DNA of 64,000 bases. Origin: Rhodoplanes serenus (GTDB lineage: Bacteria > Pseudomonadota > Alphaproteobacteria > Rhizobiales > Xanthobacteraceae). The position numbers were made by a program, and so were the translations under genes. Location: assembly GCA_009720755.1 (NCBI GenBank), contig WNKV01000002.1, forward strand, positions 372,001 through 436,000, read 5' to 3'. This document shows positions 9,154-20,997 of the stretch, piece after piece. Each line of letters begins with the position of its first letter. Positions within the stretch are counted from its first letter, which is position 1. A model generated the notes under the pieces. That model had not been told where the DNA came from. It saw only the letters and a list, made by a program, of their open reading frames with translations, and did not search any database.

Positions 9154-10118
9154 CCGGGCGAGGGTCGCCCGGGGGATCGCCGCGTGCGCGCGGGGCGAGC
9201 CCGCGACGCCGCCGTCCGTCCGCCCACCGGCCGGCGGGGCGGTTCGCCACCTTCGGCCCGCTGGCCACCATCCGCCGCCAGGCCGAGCGCCTGGTGTGGG
9301 CGCTGGAGCGGCTCCGGCTGCCGCGCTACACCGGCGTCGGCGCCACGGCGCTGATCTTCGCGGCCAGCATCGGGTCGGGCGTCGTGCTCGGCGGTCACAC
9401 CCCGGTCGTCACGGCGTGGTTCGCCGATGTCCGCGACATGGCCGCCAACGCAGCCGGTTTCCGCATCGCCGGGGTGGCGCTCACCGGCCACAAGCATCTG
9501 TCGCGCGACGAGGTGCTGGCGATCGCCGGCATCACCGGCCGCTCGTCGCTGCTGTTCCTCGACGCCGCCGAGGCGCGCAATCGCCTCAAGGCCAATCCGT
9601 GGGTCGGCGACGCCACCGTCCAGAAGCTCTATCCGGACCGGGTCGCCATCGACATCGTCGAGCGCCGCGCCTTCGCGCTGTGGCAGCGCGACGGCCAGGT
9701 CCACGTCATCGCGGCGGACGGCACCGTGCTCGAAGCCTATCTGTCGCGCGGCGTGATGGCGCTGCCCTTCGTGGTCGGCACCGGCGCCGAGCGGCGGGCC
9801 CGCGACTTCCTGGCGCTGCTCGATCGCCATCCCGATCTTCGTGATCAGGTCCGCGCCTCGGTGCTGGTCGGCGAGCGGCGCTGGAACCTCAAGCTCAAGA
9901 ACGGCATCGACATCCGCCTGCCGGAGACCGACGTGCCGGCGGCGCTCGACCGTCTCGCCTCGCTCGAACGCGACAAGAAGCTCCTGTCGCGCGACATCAC
10001 CGTGGTGGATCTCCGTCTGCCGGATCGCATCACCGTGCGGCTCTCCGACAGCGCCGCCCAGGCCCGCGACGAGGCCCTCAAGGCCAAACGCCCGAAGCCG
10101 AAGGGAGGCGCCGCATGA
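9120..10118 (+). CDS. ftsQ: FtsQ, divisome POTRA protein
   Basis: Bitopic divisome protein that links the cytoplasmic FtsA/FtsZ ring to the FtsBL and FtsWI complexes. The 332-residue product has a basic, Arg/Pro-rich cytoplasmic tail, one transmembrane segment near residues 78-96 (ALIFAASIGSGVVLG), then a POTRA domain starting FRIAGVALTGHKHLSRDEVL and containing NPWVGDATVQKLYPD. The C-terminal FtsQ domain follows. The MDGGGRE start at 9120 was chosen because it matches rhizobial FtsQ N-termini as I recall them; this makes it overlap ddl by 34 bases. It ends in an ATGA overlap with ftsA. Confidence 0.94.
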   Translation: MDGGGREFGSLTGRGSPGGSPRARGASPRRRRPSAHRPAGRFATFGPLATIRRQAERLVWALERLRLPRYTGVGATALIFAASIGSGVVLGGHTPVVTAWFADVRDMAANAAGFRIAGVALTGHKHLSRDEVLAIAGITGRSSLLFLDAAEARNRLKANPWVGDATVQKLYPDRVAIDIVERRAFALWQRDGQVHVIAADGTVLEAYLSRGVMALPFVVGTGAERRARDFLALLDRHPDLRDQVRASVLVGERRWNLKLKNGIDIRLPETDVPAALDRLASLERDKKLLSRDITVVDLRLPDRITVRLSDSAAQARDEALKAKRPKPKGGAA

Positions 10119-11434
10119 GTGACCTTCAGTTCGGCCTGGCGCCCAAGATGAAGCCGCTGTCGCCGCGGCGCAGCGCGGTGGTGGCCGCGCTCGACGTCGG
10201 CACCAGCAAGATCGCCTGCCTGATCGCCCGCCTGACGCCGCAGCCGCCGCCCGACGTGCTGCGCCGGCGCACCCATGCGATCGAGGTGATCGGCTTCAGC
10301 CACACCGAGTCGCGCGGCCTCAAGGGTGGCCGCGTCGCCGAGCTGGCGGAGGCCGAGGTGGCGATCCGCCAGGCCGTCGATCTCGCCGAGCGGGCGGGGC
10401 GCTGCCAGGTCGAGGCGGTGATCGTGTCGCTGTCCTGCGGGCGGCCGTCGAGCGAGCTGTTCGCCGCGTCGGTGGACGTGCCCGGCACGGTGCGCGAGGG
10501 CGACATCGCCCGCGTGCTCTCGGCCGGCAGCCGCATGTCGGTGCGGCCGGGGCGGGTGGTGCTGCACTCGGTGCCGATCGGCTACGCCATCGACCAGGAG
10601 CGCGGCATCCGTGATCCGCGCGGCATGCTGGCCCAGCGGTTCGGCGTCGACATGCATGTGCTGACGGCGGACGCCGCGGCGGCCCGCAACCTGATGCTGG
10701 CGATCGAGCGGTGCCATCTGTCGGTCGAGGCGATGGTGGCGAGTCCTTATGTCGCAGCGCTGGCGGCGCTCGCCGACGACGAGGCCGAGCTCGGCGCCGC
10801 GGTGGTCGACATGGGGGCGGGGACGACGACGCTCGCGGTGTTCTCGGGCGGGCGTTTCGTGCATGCCGACGGCTTCGCGCTCGGCGGCCAGCACGTCACC
10901 ATGGACCTCGCCCGGGGGCTCTCCTGCACGGTCCCGGACGCCGAGCGAATCAAGACGCTCTATGGCAATGTGCTCGGTGGCGCGATGGATGATCGCGACA
11001 TGATCGCCGTTCCGGCGGTTCCGGGCGACGATCGGGAGCCGCCGCAGTTCGTCTCCCGGGCGACTCTCACGCGGATCGTCAAGCCGCGGGTGGAGGAGAT
11101 CCTGGAGATGCTGCGCGACCGGCTGGCGGCGTCGCCGTTCGCGGCCGAGCCGCGCGGCCGCGTCATCGTCACCGGCGGGGCGAGCGAGTTGACCGGATTC
11201 TCGGAGCTCGCCGCGCGCATCCTCGGACGTCCGGTCCGGGTTGGACGGCCGCTCGGCGTGGCCGGGCTGCCAGAGGGTGCCAAGGGCGCGGCCTTTGCGG
11301 TCGCCGCCGGGCTCCTGGTCTATCCCCAGGTGGCCCACTTGGAGCATTTCGATCCGCGTCGGGCCCATCGGTCCCGATCGGGGGCGAGCGGATATTTCAC
11401 TCGGGTCGGGCAATGGCTACGCGAGAGCTTCTGA
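10115..11434 (+). CDS. ftsA: FtsA, actin-like Z-ring membrane tether
   Basis: Actin-fold ATPase that anchors FtsZ to the membrane and recruits later division proteins. The 439-residue protein has the phosphate-1 loop [17 protein letters not shown], the SHS2/1C region, the phosphate-2 motif [17 protein letters not shown] and the adenosine motif [17 protein letters not shown]. The C-terminus ends [13 protein letters not shown], the amphipathic membrane-targeting helix. It is longer than E. coli FtsA (420 residues) mainly through an N-terminal extension. The start overlaps the ftsQ stop (ATGA). An 88-base gap separates it from ftsZ. Confidence 0.96.
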   Translation: MSDLQFGLAPKMKPLSPRRSAVVAALDVGTSKIACLIARLTPQPPPDVLRRRTHAIEVIGFSHTESRGLKGGRVAELAEAEVAIRQAVDLAERAGRCQVEAVIVSLSCGRPSSELFAASVDVPGTVREGDIARVLSAGSRMSVRPGRVVLHSVPIGYAIDQERGIRDPRGMLAQRFGVDMHVLTADAAAARNLMLAIERCHLSVEAMVASPYVAALAALADDEAELGAAVVDMGAGTTTLAVFSGGRFVHADGFALGGQHVTMDLARGLSCTVPDAERIKTLYGNVLGGAMDDRDMIAVPAVPGDDREPPQFVSRATLTRIVKPRVEEILEMLRDRLAASPFAAEPRGRVIVTGGASELTGFSELAARILGRPVRVGRPLGVAGLPEGAKGAAFAVAAGLLVYPQVAHLEHFDPRRAHRSRSGASGYFTRVGQWLRESF

Positions 11435-11522
11435 TGACCCGGATGGATTCGACGAACTTCGCCGGCGGCGGACCGGCGAGACCCGGCGGCGTCCGCGACG
11501 CCACCGCACCGAAGAGGCAGCC

Positions 11523-13343
11523 ATGAGCATCAACTTGAAGATCCCCGATATCCGGGAATTGAAGCCGCGGATCACCGTGTTCGGGGTCGGCGGCGCCGGC
11601 GGCAACGCCGTCAACAACATGATCCGCGGGGGCCTCCAGGGCGTCGACTTCGTCGTCGCCAACACCGATGCTCAGGCGCTGACCATGTCGCAGGCCGAGC
11701 GCATCATCCAGATGGGTGTGCAGGCCACCGAGGGCCTCGGCGCCGGCTCGCAGCCGGACGTCGGGCGCAGCGCGGCCGAGGAGGTGATCGACGAGATCCG
11801 CGACCACCTCACCGGCGCCCACATGGTGTTCGTCACCGCCGGCATGGGCGGCGGCACCGGCACCGGCGCCTCGCCGGTGGTGGCGCGGGCGGCGCGCGAG
11901 CTCGGCATCCTGACGGTCGGCGTCGTCACGAAGCCGTTCCACTTCGAGGGCCAGCGCCGCATGCGGCTGGCCGAGAACGGCATCGCCGAGCTTCAGAAGG
12001 TGGTCGACACCCTCATCATCATCCCGAACCAGAACCTGTTCCGGATCGCCAACGAGAAGACGACCTTCGCGGACGCCTTCGCGATGGCCGACCAGGTGCT
12101 CTACTCGGGCGTCGGCTGCATCACCGACCTGATGGTCAAGGAAGGGCTGATCAACCTCGACTTCGCCGACGTCCGCGCCGTCATGCGCGAGATGGGCAAG
12201 GCGATGATGGGCACCGGCGAGGCGACCGGCGAGAAGCGGGCGCTGCGCGCCGCCGAGGCGGCGATCGCCAACCCGCTGATCGACGACGTCTCGATGAAGG
12301 GCGCCCGCGGGCTCCTGATCTCCATCACGGGCGGCAAGGATCTGACGCTGTACGAGGTCGACGAGGCCGCCACCCGCATCCGCGAGGAGGTCGATGCCGA
12401 CGCCAACATCATCGTCGGCGCCACCTTCGACGAAAGCCTGGAAGGCGTCATCCGCGTCTCGGTGGTCGCCACCGGGGTCGATCAGGTGATGCTGGCGGGC
12501 CAGCAGCCGCAGGCCCTGCCGGGCCTCGACGCCTTCGCGCCGCGGGTGCCGGCCGGGCCGACCAATGCCCAGGCGGCCGCCCACGAGTCGCGCATCGCCG
12601 ATCTCGCCGAGCGGATGCGGGCCGACAACAAGCGGATCGCCGACCGCATCGACCAGGCCGGGCCGACCGCCGCCGACCGCGCCGCCATCCAGCCGCTGAT
12701 CCCGGCCGATCCGGCGGGTCCGTCGAGCATCGACGCCGTCGCCACCGCGGCGGTGGCCGACGCCCTGGCGCCGCGCGAGATCGAGGACGTCACCATCCGG
12801 CCGATCCAGCCGAAGCCGACCTTCTTCCCGGATGCCCTCGGGGCCGAGCCCCCGATGGCCGAGGAGGCGCCCCCGGCGGTGTTCATCCCGCCGCAGCCCG
12901 AGCGGCCGGCGAGTCGGCCGCCCCGCATGCCGCGGATCGACGAGCTGCCGCTGCCGGCCCAGAACGAGCTGCGCGCCCAGCGCGGCGACCCGGCCGGCGA
13001 CGAGCATCCGGAGAAGCGCCGGATGACCCTGTTGCAGCGCCTCGCCGCCGTCGGCCTCGGCCGTCGCGAGGACGAGGCGCGGCCGGCGGAGCCGAGGCCG
13101 CAGGCCCCGCCGCAGATGCGGACCGCGCCGCAGGAGCGGCCCGATCGGCCGATGCCGCGGATGCCGCGCACCGCCGATCCGGTGTCCGACTATGCCCGCC
13201 GTCCGGGCCCGGCGGCGCCGGCGCCCCAGGCTCCGCAGGCGCCGCAGGGACTCGACATGCACGGCCGGCCGGCGCCGCTGCCGACCCAGCACGACGAGGA
13301 TCAGCTCGATATCCCGGCCTTCCTGCGCCGGCAGGCGAACTGA
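11523..13343 (+). CDS. ftsZ: FtsZ, tubulin-like division GTPase
   Basis: Polymerising GTPase that forms the cytokinetic ring. The 606-residue protein has [13 protein letters not shown] (21-33), the tubulin signature [13 protein letters not shown] (109-121), the T7 loop with [11 protein letters not shown], and a C-terminal conserved peptide reading [10 protein letters not shown] just before the stop. Between the globular core (about residues 1-320) and that peptide lies a roughly 270-residue linker rich in Pro, Ala and Arg, far longer than the ~50 residues of E. coli FtsZ but common in Rhizobiales. The ATG at 11523 is preceded by GAGGCAGCC. A strong terminator follows about 95 bases downstream. 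Confidence 0.97.
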   Translation: MSINLKIPDIRELKPRITVFGVGGAGGNAVNNMIRGGLQGVDFVVANTDAQALTMSQAERIIQMGVQATEGLGAGSQPDVGRSAAEEVIDEIRDHLTGAHMVFVTAGMGGGTGTGASPVVARAARELGILTVGVVTKPFHFEGQRRMRLAENGIAELQKVVDTLIIIPNQNLFRIANEKTTFADAFAMADQVLYSGVGCITDLMVKEGLINLDFADVRAVMREMGKAMMGTGEATGEKRALRAAEAAIANPLIDDVSMKGARGLLISITGGKDLTLYEVDEAATRIREEVDADANIIVGATFDESLEGVIRVSVVATGVDQVMLAGQQPQALPGLDAFAPRVPAGPTNAQAAAHESRIADLAERMRADNKRIADRIDQAGPTAADRAAIQPLIPADPAGPSSIDAVATAAVADALAPREIEDVTIRPIQPKPTFFPDALGAEPPMAEEAPPAVFIPPQPERPASRPPRMPRIDELPLPAQNELRAQRGDPAGDEHPEKRRMTLLQRLAAVGLGRREDEARPAEPRPQAPPQMRTAPQERPDRPMPRMPRTADPVSDYARRPGPAAPAPQAPQAPQGLDMHGRPAPLPTQHDEDQLDIPAFLRRQAN

Positions 13344-13438
13344 TCGCGCGCCGTGTTCCGGAGGGGAGGGCGCCCGCCGGCGCCCACCCGTCACGAGCCG
13401 CCAGCGAATCGTCCGACTGCCTCCGGACGGTTCGCCAG

Positions 13439-13474
13439 AAATGGCCGGGCCCCGCGCCCGGCCATTTCGCGTTT
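13439..13474 (+). terminator. Rho-independent terminator after ftsZ
   Basis: A perfect 12-bp stem, AAATGGCCGGGC with GCCCGGCCATTT, encloses a CCCGC loop and is followed by CGCGTTTT. It ends the ftsQ-ftsA-ftsZ transcript. The stem core resembles the dispersed palindromic repeats of this window. Confidence 0.75.
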
Positions 13475-14134
13475 TGAGGGCCCGTCTCGTCTGCTCCAGC
13501 CAGACGCCATCCGTTTAATTGGCTCGCGGCGCGGCGAGTGGCTCGGCTTTCACCTCTCCCCACGGGAGAGTGTCGGATCCCGAGCCGATCAGCCGGCTCT
13601 CGTTTCGGATGTTGCGACGGTGCGCCGCCGCGGGCGTCACCACCGGCCGGATCTCGTCTGCCCGGCTGCCGCCGGCGTCCCGGAGGAGCGATTCGGCGTC
13701 GCGATCCGTCCGATTCCCCGGCCGGCGCATCGATTCGCCGCAATCCATCGGCACGGCACGCGGCCTGGTGCACCCGGAGGCGCGATCCGGCCGCCGGCGA
13801 TCCGGTCACAGGGGTGTGGCGCTGCCGCCACGCCGCAAGCGTCCCATCCGCCGATCAGGACGGTTTTCCTCCTTTTTTCGTGGCCGAAACCCGGTCGAAA
13901 CCCGTCGAAATCCAGGTAACAATCGGTAAGAAAGCGTGAATTGGCGCTGCCGGACCATAGGGTTAATGTTCCTGACGGCACGGGGACAGAGTTGGGCCGG
14001 AACGCGGCAGCCTGAGCGCGAGCAGAACAGCGACAGGTGTTTCGGCGCTCTGCAACGTCCCGTGGGGGAAAACTCGACGGACGGCCGCGTGTAAGCCGGC
14101 GGCGCGCTGTAGTTTTGGATTGGGACGTTCAGGC
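13475..14134. other. Non-coding gap between ftsZ terminator and lpxC
   Basis: No protein is supported. The first part holds a CTCTCCCCACGGGAGAG palindrome (about 13,554-13,570). From about 13,860 the sequence becomes less GC-rich, with GTAACAATCGGTAAG and then TTGGCG, 16 bases and TTAATG near 13,940-13,970, a weak candidate promoter for lpxC. This would leave a 5' leader of about 160 bases. Confidence 0.4.
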
Positions 14135-15091
14135 ATGAAATCCGGCCGACAAGTGACGCTGCGCTCCGACGTGACCGTATCGGGGATCGGCGTGCATTCC
14201 GGCGTTCCTGCAACCCTCACCTTGCATCCCGCCGAGCCCGGCACCGGCATCCGGTTCGTCCGGCCCGGTCGCGACGGCCGCCCCGACCAGGAGGTGCGGG
14301 CCGACGTGCGCTCGGTGGTGGCCACCGAGTTCGCCACCGTGATCGGCGATGCCTCCGGCCCGCTGTGCTCGACCGCCGAGCATGTGCTCGCCACGCTGTC
14401 GGGCCTCGGCATCGACAACGCCGTCGTCGAGGTCGACGGTCCCGAGGTGCCGATCATGGACGGCAGCGCCGAGGACTTCGTCACCGCCATCGATCGCGTC
14501 GGCCTGGAGCTGACCGCGGCGCCGCGCCGCTTCATCAAGGTGCTGAAGCCGGTTCGGGTCGCCAACGGCCGCTCCTATGGCGAGCTGCGCCCCTATGACC
14601 GCGGCATGCGGTTCGAGATCGAGATCGCCTTCGATCACGCCCTGATCGGCCGCCAGAGCATGGCCTTCGACCTCGATCCTCTGCATTTCCGGCGCGAGAT
14701 CGCCCGCGCCCGCACGTTCGGCTTCATGAGCGACGTGGCGAAGCTGTGGAGCGCCGGCTATGCGCTGGGCGCCAGCTTCGAGAACACCCTTGTGGTCGCG
14801 GACAACCGCATCCTCAACCCCGATGGTCTGCGCTGGGCCGACGAGTTCGTGCGCCACAAGGCGCTCGATGCGATCGGCGACCTGGCGCTGTCCGGTGCCC
14901 CTCTTCTCGGGGTCTACCGATCGGTCTGCGGCGGCCACAAGCTCAATCACGCGGTGCTCTCGGCCCTGATGGCCGACCGCTCGGCCTGGACGGTGGTCGA
15001 CGCCGTCGCGCTGGCCCGCAAGACCGTTCGGGGCCGCGCCGAGCTGACCACCGGCGTCGCGGCGCCGGCCTACGGCCCCGACGTGTCCTGA
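14135..15091 (+). CDS. lpxC: LpxC, UDP-3-O-acyl-GlcNAc deacetylase
   Basis: Zinc deacetylase catalysing the committed step of lipid A synthesis. The 318-residue protein has GIGVHSG near the N-terminus, the first zinc ligand in CSTAEHVLATLSGLGIDN, EVPIMDGSAEDFV, and the second metal site H-x3-D in EFVRHKALDAIGDLAL, with the catalytic His in CGGHKLNHAVL. The ATG at 14135 is preferred to one 15 bases upstream. Placement just after ftsZ is the usual Gram-negative arrangement. A 265-base gap with no recognised feature separates it from bamD. Confidence 0.96.
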   Translation: MKSGRQVTLRSDVTVSGIGVHSGVPATLTLHPAEPGTGIRFVRPGRDGRPDQEVRADVRSVVATEFATVIGDASGPLCSTAEHVLATLSGLGIDNAVVEVDGPEVPIMDGSAEDFVTAIDRVGLELTAAPRRFIKVLKPVRVANGRSYGELRPYDRGMRFEIEIAFDHALIGRQSMAFDLDPLHFRREIARARTFGFMSDVAKLWSAGYALGASFENTLVVADNRILNPDGLRWADEFVRHKALDAIGDLALSGAPLLGVYRSVCGGHKLNHAVLSALMADRSAWTVVDAVALARKTVRGRAELTTGVAAPAYGPDVS

Positions 15092-15356
15092 CCGGGCCTG
15101 CCGGTCCTTCGGAGACGCGGGTTTTCAGAGACACGGACGTCAGAGACACCGACTGCGCCTCGTGGGCCGGATCGCCTGCGGGGCGCTCGTCGTCGGGTTC
15201 GGTGTGGCCGTGGCGCCACAAGGGCCCGGACGAACAGGGCGGCCGCCACAATCCCGGCCGAATGTCGCGTTCAAGTGCTCCGACAGGGGACAACCGAGCG
15301 TCGATCCATCGCGGCCCGGCACAGGGACGCGCGGCGCGGGCCGAGGGGGCTGAGGC

Positions 15357-16253
15357 GTGATTCGTAATTCGTCGGACCGCGGATCGTCCGGGCGGTCGTC
15401 CCGGCACCCGCAGCGCCGGGAGCGCGGGCGCCTGCTGGCGATCCTGCCGCTGCTGATTCTGCTCGCCGGGTGCAGCAGCCTCTCCAACCTGTTCGGCAGC
15501 AACGACGACGACATGGGGCCGGAGCTGCCCGCCGACAAGCTCTACAACGAAGGCGTCTACCTGCTGAACGAGAAGGGCTCCGCCAAGGAGGCGGTGAAGA
15601 AGTTCGAGGAGGTCGACCGCCAGCACCCGTATTCCGACTGGGCCCGCAAGTCGCTGCTGATGACCGCGTATTCCTACTACGAGACGAAGCAGTACGAGGA
15701 GGCGATCGGCGCCGCCAAGCGCTACGTCTCCATGCATCCGGGCAGCCCCGACGTCGCCTATGCCCAGTATCTGATCGGCGCCTCCCATTACGACCAGATC
15801 CCCGACGTGACGCGCGACCAGACCCGCACCGAGCGGGCCATCCAGGCGCTCGAGGAGGTGATCCGCAAGTATCCGACCTCGGAATACGCCCAGCAGGCGC
15901 GCAAGAAGATCGAGGTCGGCCGCGACCATCTCGCCGCCAAGGAGATGGCGGTCGCGCGCTACTACATGGAGAAGAAGAACTTCATCGGCGCCATCAACCG
16001 CTTCAAGGTGGTGGTCACGCAGTATCAGACGACCCGGCATGTCGAGGAGGCGCTGATGCGCCTCACCGAGTGTTACATGATGCTCGGCATCGCCAACGAG
16101 GCGCAGACCGCCGCCGCCGTGCTGGGCCACAACTTCCCGGACAGTCCGTGGTACAAGGACGCCTACAGGCTGGTGAAGGGCGGCGGCTTCGAGCCGTCGG
16201 AGAACAAGGGCTCGTGGATCAGCCGCGCTTTCAAGAAAGTCGGGCTGGGCTGA
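15357..16253 (+). CDS. bamD: BamD, outer-membrane assembly lipoprotein
   Basis: Essential lipoprotein of the BAM complex (older name ComL), which inserts beta-barrel proteins into the outer membrane. The 298-residue precursor has a basic N-terminus, a hydrophobic stretch and a lipobox LLAGC with the lipidated Cys at residue 39. TPR repeats follow: LYNEGVYLLNEKGSAKEAV, HPYSDWARKSLLMTAYSYYE, HPGSPDVAYAQYLIGASHYD and KYPTSEYAQQARKKI. The GTG start at 15357 follows GGGGCTGAGGC. It is longer at the N-terminus than E. coli BamD, so a later start just ahead of the signal peptide is possible. Confidence 0.94.
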   Translation: MIRNSSDRGSSGRSSRHPQRRERGRLLAILPLLILLAGCSSLSNLFGSNDDDMGPELPADKLYNEGVYLLNEKGSAKEAVKKFEEVDRQHPYSDWARKSLLMTAYSYYETKQYEEAIGAAKRYVSMHPGSPDVAYAQYLIGASHYDQIPDVTRDQTRTERAIQALEEVIRKYPTSEYAQQARKKIEVGRDHLAAKEMAVARYYMEKKNFIGAINRFKVVVTQYQTTRHVEEALMRLTECYMMLGIANEAQTAAAVLGHNFPDSPWYKDAYRLVKGGGFEPSENKGSWISRAFKKVGLG

Positions 16254-16301
16254 GAGACCGCGCCGCAGTCGCGGCCAGCGGGGCGAGTTGCGAATTTGTT
16301 C

Positions 16302-16336
16302 GACGGCCGGGCTTGTCCCGGCCGTTCGCGTTCTTG
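16302..16336 (+). terminator. Hairpin after bamD (terminator or single repeat half)
   Basis: ACGGCCGGG and CCCGGCCGT form a 9-bp stem around CTTGT, followed by TCGCGTTCTTGT. The stem is the same core as the palindromic repeats, but here it is single and has a short T-rich tail, so it may act as the bamD terminator. Confidence 0.5.
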
Positions 16337-16426
16337 TAGAGACGCGCGGACGCCGCGGCGTCACGCCGGCGCTCGGGCCGGTCCGGCCCCGGCGCCGTCC
16401 GCGTGCGGCTCACGAGTGGACGAAAC

Positions 16427-18094
16427 ATGCTGGCCCGCCTCTCGATCCGCGACATCGTCCTCATCGATCGGCTCGATCTCGATTTCGGGGCGGGGCTCGC
16501 GGTGCTCACCGGCGAGACCGGCGCCGGCAAGTCGATCCTGCTCGATGCCTTCGCGCTGGCGCTCGGGGCCCGCGGCGACGCCGCCCTGGTGCGCAACGGC
16601 GCCGAGCAGGGGCAGGTGACGGCGGTGTTCGAGCCGGCCGCCGACCATCCGGTGCATGCGCTGCTCGCCGGCAACGACATCGCGACCGACGATGCGCTGA
16701 TCCTGCGCCGCGTCCAGCTCGCCGACGGCCGCACCCGCGCCTTCGTCAACGATCAGCCGGTGTCGGTGCAGGTGCTGAAGAGTCTCGGCGAGATGCTGGT
16801 CGAGATCCACGGCCAGCACGATGCCCGCGCTCTCGTCGATACCGCGAGCCACCGCCGGCTGCTCGACGCCTATGGCGGGCTCGAGCGCGAGACCGACGAG
16901 GTCGGCCGCCTGTGGGTGGCGCGGCGCGACGCCCACGCGGCGCTGGCCGCCCAGCGGGCCGAGGTGGAGCGGGCGCAGCGCGAGGCCGACTGGCTGCGCC
17001 ATGCGGTCGACGAGCTGACCAAGCTGGCGCCCGAGCCCGGCGAGGAGACCACGCTGGCCGAGCGGCGCACCACCATGATGCAGGCCGAGAAGGTGGCCGA
17101 CGATCTGCGCGACGCGCTCGCCGTGGTGTCGGGACCGCAATCGCCGGTGACGGCGCTCGCCGCCGCGCTGCGGCGCCTGGAGCGCCGGCAGGGCGGGGCC
17201 GCCTTCGTGGCGCCGGCCGTGACGGCGATCGATGCGGCGCTCGGGGCGCTCGACGAGGCGCGCCGCGAGGTCGAGGCGTCGCTCGCCGCGGCGGCGCACG
17301 ATCCCGCCACCCTGGAGCGCATCGAGGAGCGGCTGTTCGCGCTGCGCGCCGCCGCCCGCAAGCACAATGTGGCGGTCGATTCGCTCGCCGCGCTGGCGGA
17401 GCGCCATGCGGCCGATCTCGCCCGCATGGATGCGGGCGCCGAGCAACTGGCGCGGCTGGAGAAGGAGGCGGCCGCGCTGGCGGAGCGCTTCGACGCCGCC
17501 GCGGCGGCGCTGTCGAGCCGGCGGCGGCGGGCCGCCGAGGCGCTCGACAAGGCGGTGAACGCCGAGCTGAAGCCGCTGAAGCTGGAGCGCGCCCGCTTCG
17601 CCACCGCGATCGCCGGCGAGGCGGACAAGCCCGGCCCGCACGGGATCGACCGTGTCGAGTTCCACGTGCAGACCAATCCGGGCACGACGCCGGGGCCGCT
17701 CGTCAAGGTCGCGTCGGGTGGCGAGCTGTCGCGCTTCCTGCTCGCCCTCAAGGTGGTGATCGCCGACCGTGGCTCGGCGCCGACGCTGGTGTTCGACGAG
17801 ATCGACACGGCGGTCGGCGGCGCCGTCGCCGATGCCATCGGGGTGCGGCTCGCCCGGCTCGGGCGGCGCGTCCAGGTGATCGCGGTGACGCATGCGCCCC
17901 AGGTGGCGGCCCGTGCCGGCCGGCACCTGCTGATCAGCAAGGGGGCGCTCGACCGCGGCAAGCGGGTGGCGACCCGGGTGGCGGTGCTCGATGCCGACAC
18001 CCGGCGCGAGGAGATCGCCCGCATGCTGTCGGGCGCCGAGATCACCGCGGAGGCGCGCGCCGCCGCCGACCGCCTGCTCGATGCGGCGGGGTGA
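16427..18094 (+). CDS. recN: RecN, SMC-like DNA repair ATPase
   Basis: Cohesin-like ATPase acting in double-strand break repair. The 555-residue protein has the Walker A motif GETGAGKSILLDA (29-41), long Ala/Glu/Arg-rich coiled-coil stretches on both sides of the middle, the ABC signature VASGGELSRFLLALK and the Walker B TLVFDEIDTAVGG, followed by VIAVTHAPQVAARAGRH. Length equals typical RecN. The ATG at 16427 is chosen to give the normal MLARLSIRDIVLIDRL start; the open frame extends 8 codons further upstream. The bamD-recN-ligA order is common in Alphaproteobacteria. Confidence 0.96.
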   Translation: MLARLSIRDIVLIDRLDLDFGAGLAVLTGETGAGKSILLDAFALALGARGDAALVRNGAEQGQVTAVFEPAADHPVHALLAGNDIATDDALILRRVQLADGRTRAFVNDQPVSVQVLKSLGEMLVEIHGQHDARALVDTASHRRLLDAYGGLERETDEVGRLWVARRDAHAALAAQRAEVERAQREADWLRHAVDELTKLAPEPGEETTLAERRTTMMQAEKVADDLRDALAVVSGPQSPVTALAAALRRLERRQGGAAFVAPAVTAIDAALGALDEARREVEASLAAAAHDPATLERIEERLFALRAAARKHNVAVDSLAALAERHAADLARMDAGAEQLARLEKEAAALAERFDAAAAALSSRRRRAAEALDKAVNAELKPLKLERARFATAIAGEADKPGPHGIDRVEFHVQTNPGTTPGPLVKVASGGELSRFLLALKVVIADRGSAPTLVFDEIDTAVGGAVADAIGVRLARLGRRVQVIAVTHAPQVAARAGRHLLISKGALDRGKRVATRVAVLDADTRREEIARMLSGAEITAEARAAADRLLDAAG

Positions 18095-18163
18095 TGTCGG
18101 TGCCGGTCATTCGGTTTTTTGGTGTTCGTTCCGGGGGCCACGGCCGCCCCAGCCCTCGTGCGC

Positions 18164-18353
18164 CGTCATGGCCGGGCTTGTCCCGGCCATCCACGCCGCT
18201 TGAGCATTTCCGGCGAAGCGGACGCCGGTTCGCCGTCGAAAATGCGACCACGCACGGATTTCCGGAGCAGGATCCAATCCAGTTGGATCGGATTCTGCTC
18301 TAGAGTCCGCCGCGACGAAGACGTGGATGGCCGGGACAAGCCCGGCCATGACG
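18164..18353. repeat. Palindromic repeat pair flanking an AGCAGGATCC palindrome
   Basis: The left half, CGTCATGGCCGGG...CCCGGCCATCCACG (18164-18195), and the inverted right half (18322-18353) are perfect mirror copies. Between them lies a second inverted repeat, GAGCAGGATCCAATCCA facing TGGATCGGATTCTGCTC, at about 18,265-18,303. The latter resembles the inverted repeat upstream of paaX at 33,873. Confidence 0.8.
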
Positions 18354-18360
18354 AGGCTGA

Positions 18361-20511
<2,151 letters not shown>

Positions 20512-20603
20512 CGGGACCGCGCTCCCTCCGGTGCGGAGGGTGCTCCGCCGCGCTCCTGCAACACCGCGCTTCTGCAACAGAACGCCGACTCACACACAGG
20601 GAC

Positions 20604-20637
20604 GAGCCCGATCAGGGGGTGAGCCTGATCGGGGCTC
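20604..20637 (+). terminator. Hairpin downstream of ligA
   Basis: GAGCCCGATCAGG pairs with CCTGATCGGGGCTC (one bulged G) around GGGTGAG. No T-run follows, so it is a possible but weak terminator about 93 bases after ligA. Confidence 0.4.
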
Positions 20638-20668
20638 TCGATCCGGCGCGACGGGCGCCGGACCGTGC

Positions 20669-20707
20669 GGGCACGACGTGCGGGCATGATATGCGGGCAC
20701 GACGTGC
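20669..20707. repeat. Three tandem 13-bp units
   Basis: GGGCACGACGTGC, GGGCATGATATGC and GGGCACGACGTGC lie head to tail. Each unit is itself near-palindromic (GCACGACGTGC). They sit between the convergent ends of ligA and the small minus-strand gene at 20734. Confidence 0.7.
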
Positions 20708-20733
20708 AGACGCGAACCGCGACATCCGTGCGA

Positions 20734-20997
20734 TCACGCCGCACGGGCGGTGGCCATCCGGGCTGCGGCCCGCCGCCGGGTCGCACGTCGACACGTGACT
20801 TCGGATACTTCGATGATATCGGCCCAGCGGTTCCACTGCGAGACGTTGTGCAGTCTCTCGTACTCTTGCTCGGCCTGCGCGACGGCGCTGTCGGGGGTGT
20901 CCGCATTCCTGATCTCGAGAACATCCTGCAAGCAGCAGAACGGATGGCCGTCGGAGCTGAGCAGGGTCTTGAAGAAGCGGACCTGGTAGGTCGCCAT
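20734..20997 (-). CDS. Small conserved hypothetical protein (87 aa)
   Basis: An 87-residue protein of unknown function. It begins MATYQVRFFKTLLSSDGHPF, contains a Cys-Cys pair (CCLQDVLEI), an acidic Asp/Glu-rich middle and a Trp-rich stretch (SQWNRWADIIEV), and ends in a basic Arg/Ala tail. The start is supported by a strong GGGGAGAG ribosome site immediately upstream. N-terminal patterns of the kind XYxVRFFKxLLSSDGHPFxC occur in small rhizobial hypothetical proteins, from memory. It is divergent from nothing obvious, and its neighbours do not suggest a role. Confidence 0.65.
   Translation of the reverse strand: MATYQVRFFKTLLSSDGHPFCCLQDVLEIRNADTPDSAVAQAEQEYERLHNVSQWNRWADIIEVSEVTCRRATRRRAAARMATARAA

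Noticed and set aside
11397-13394. A 665-codon open frame antisense to ftsZ
   Set aside because: High GC removes stop codons from other frames. The product is His/Arg/Gly-rich with no motif, and it mirrors a certain gene exactly.
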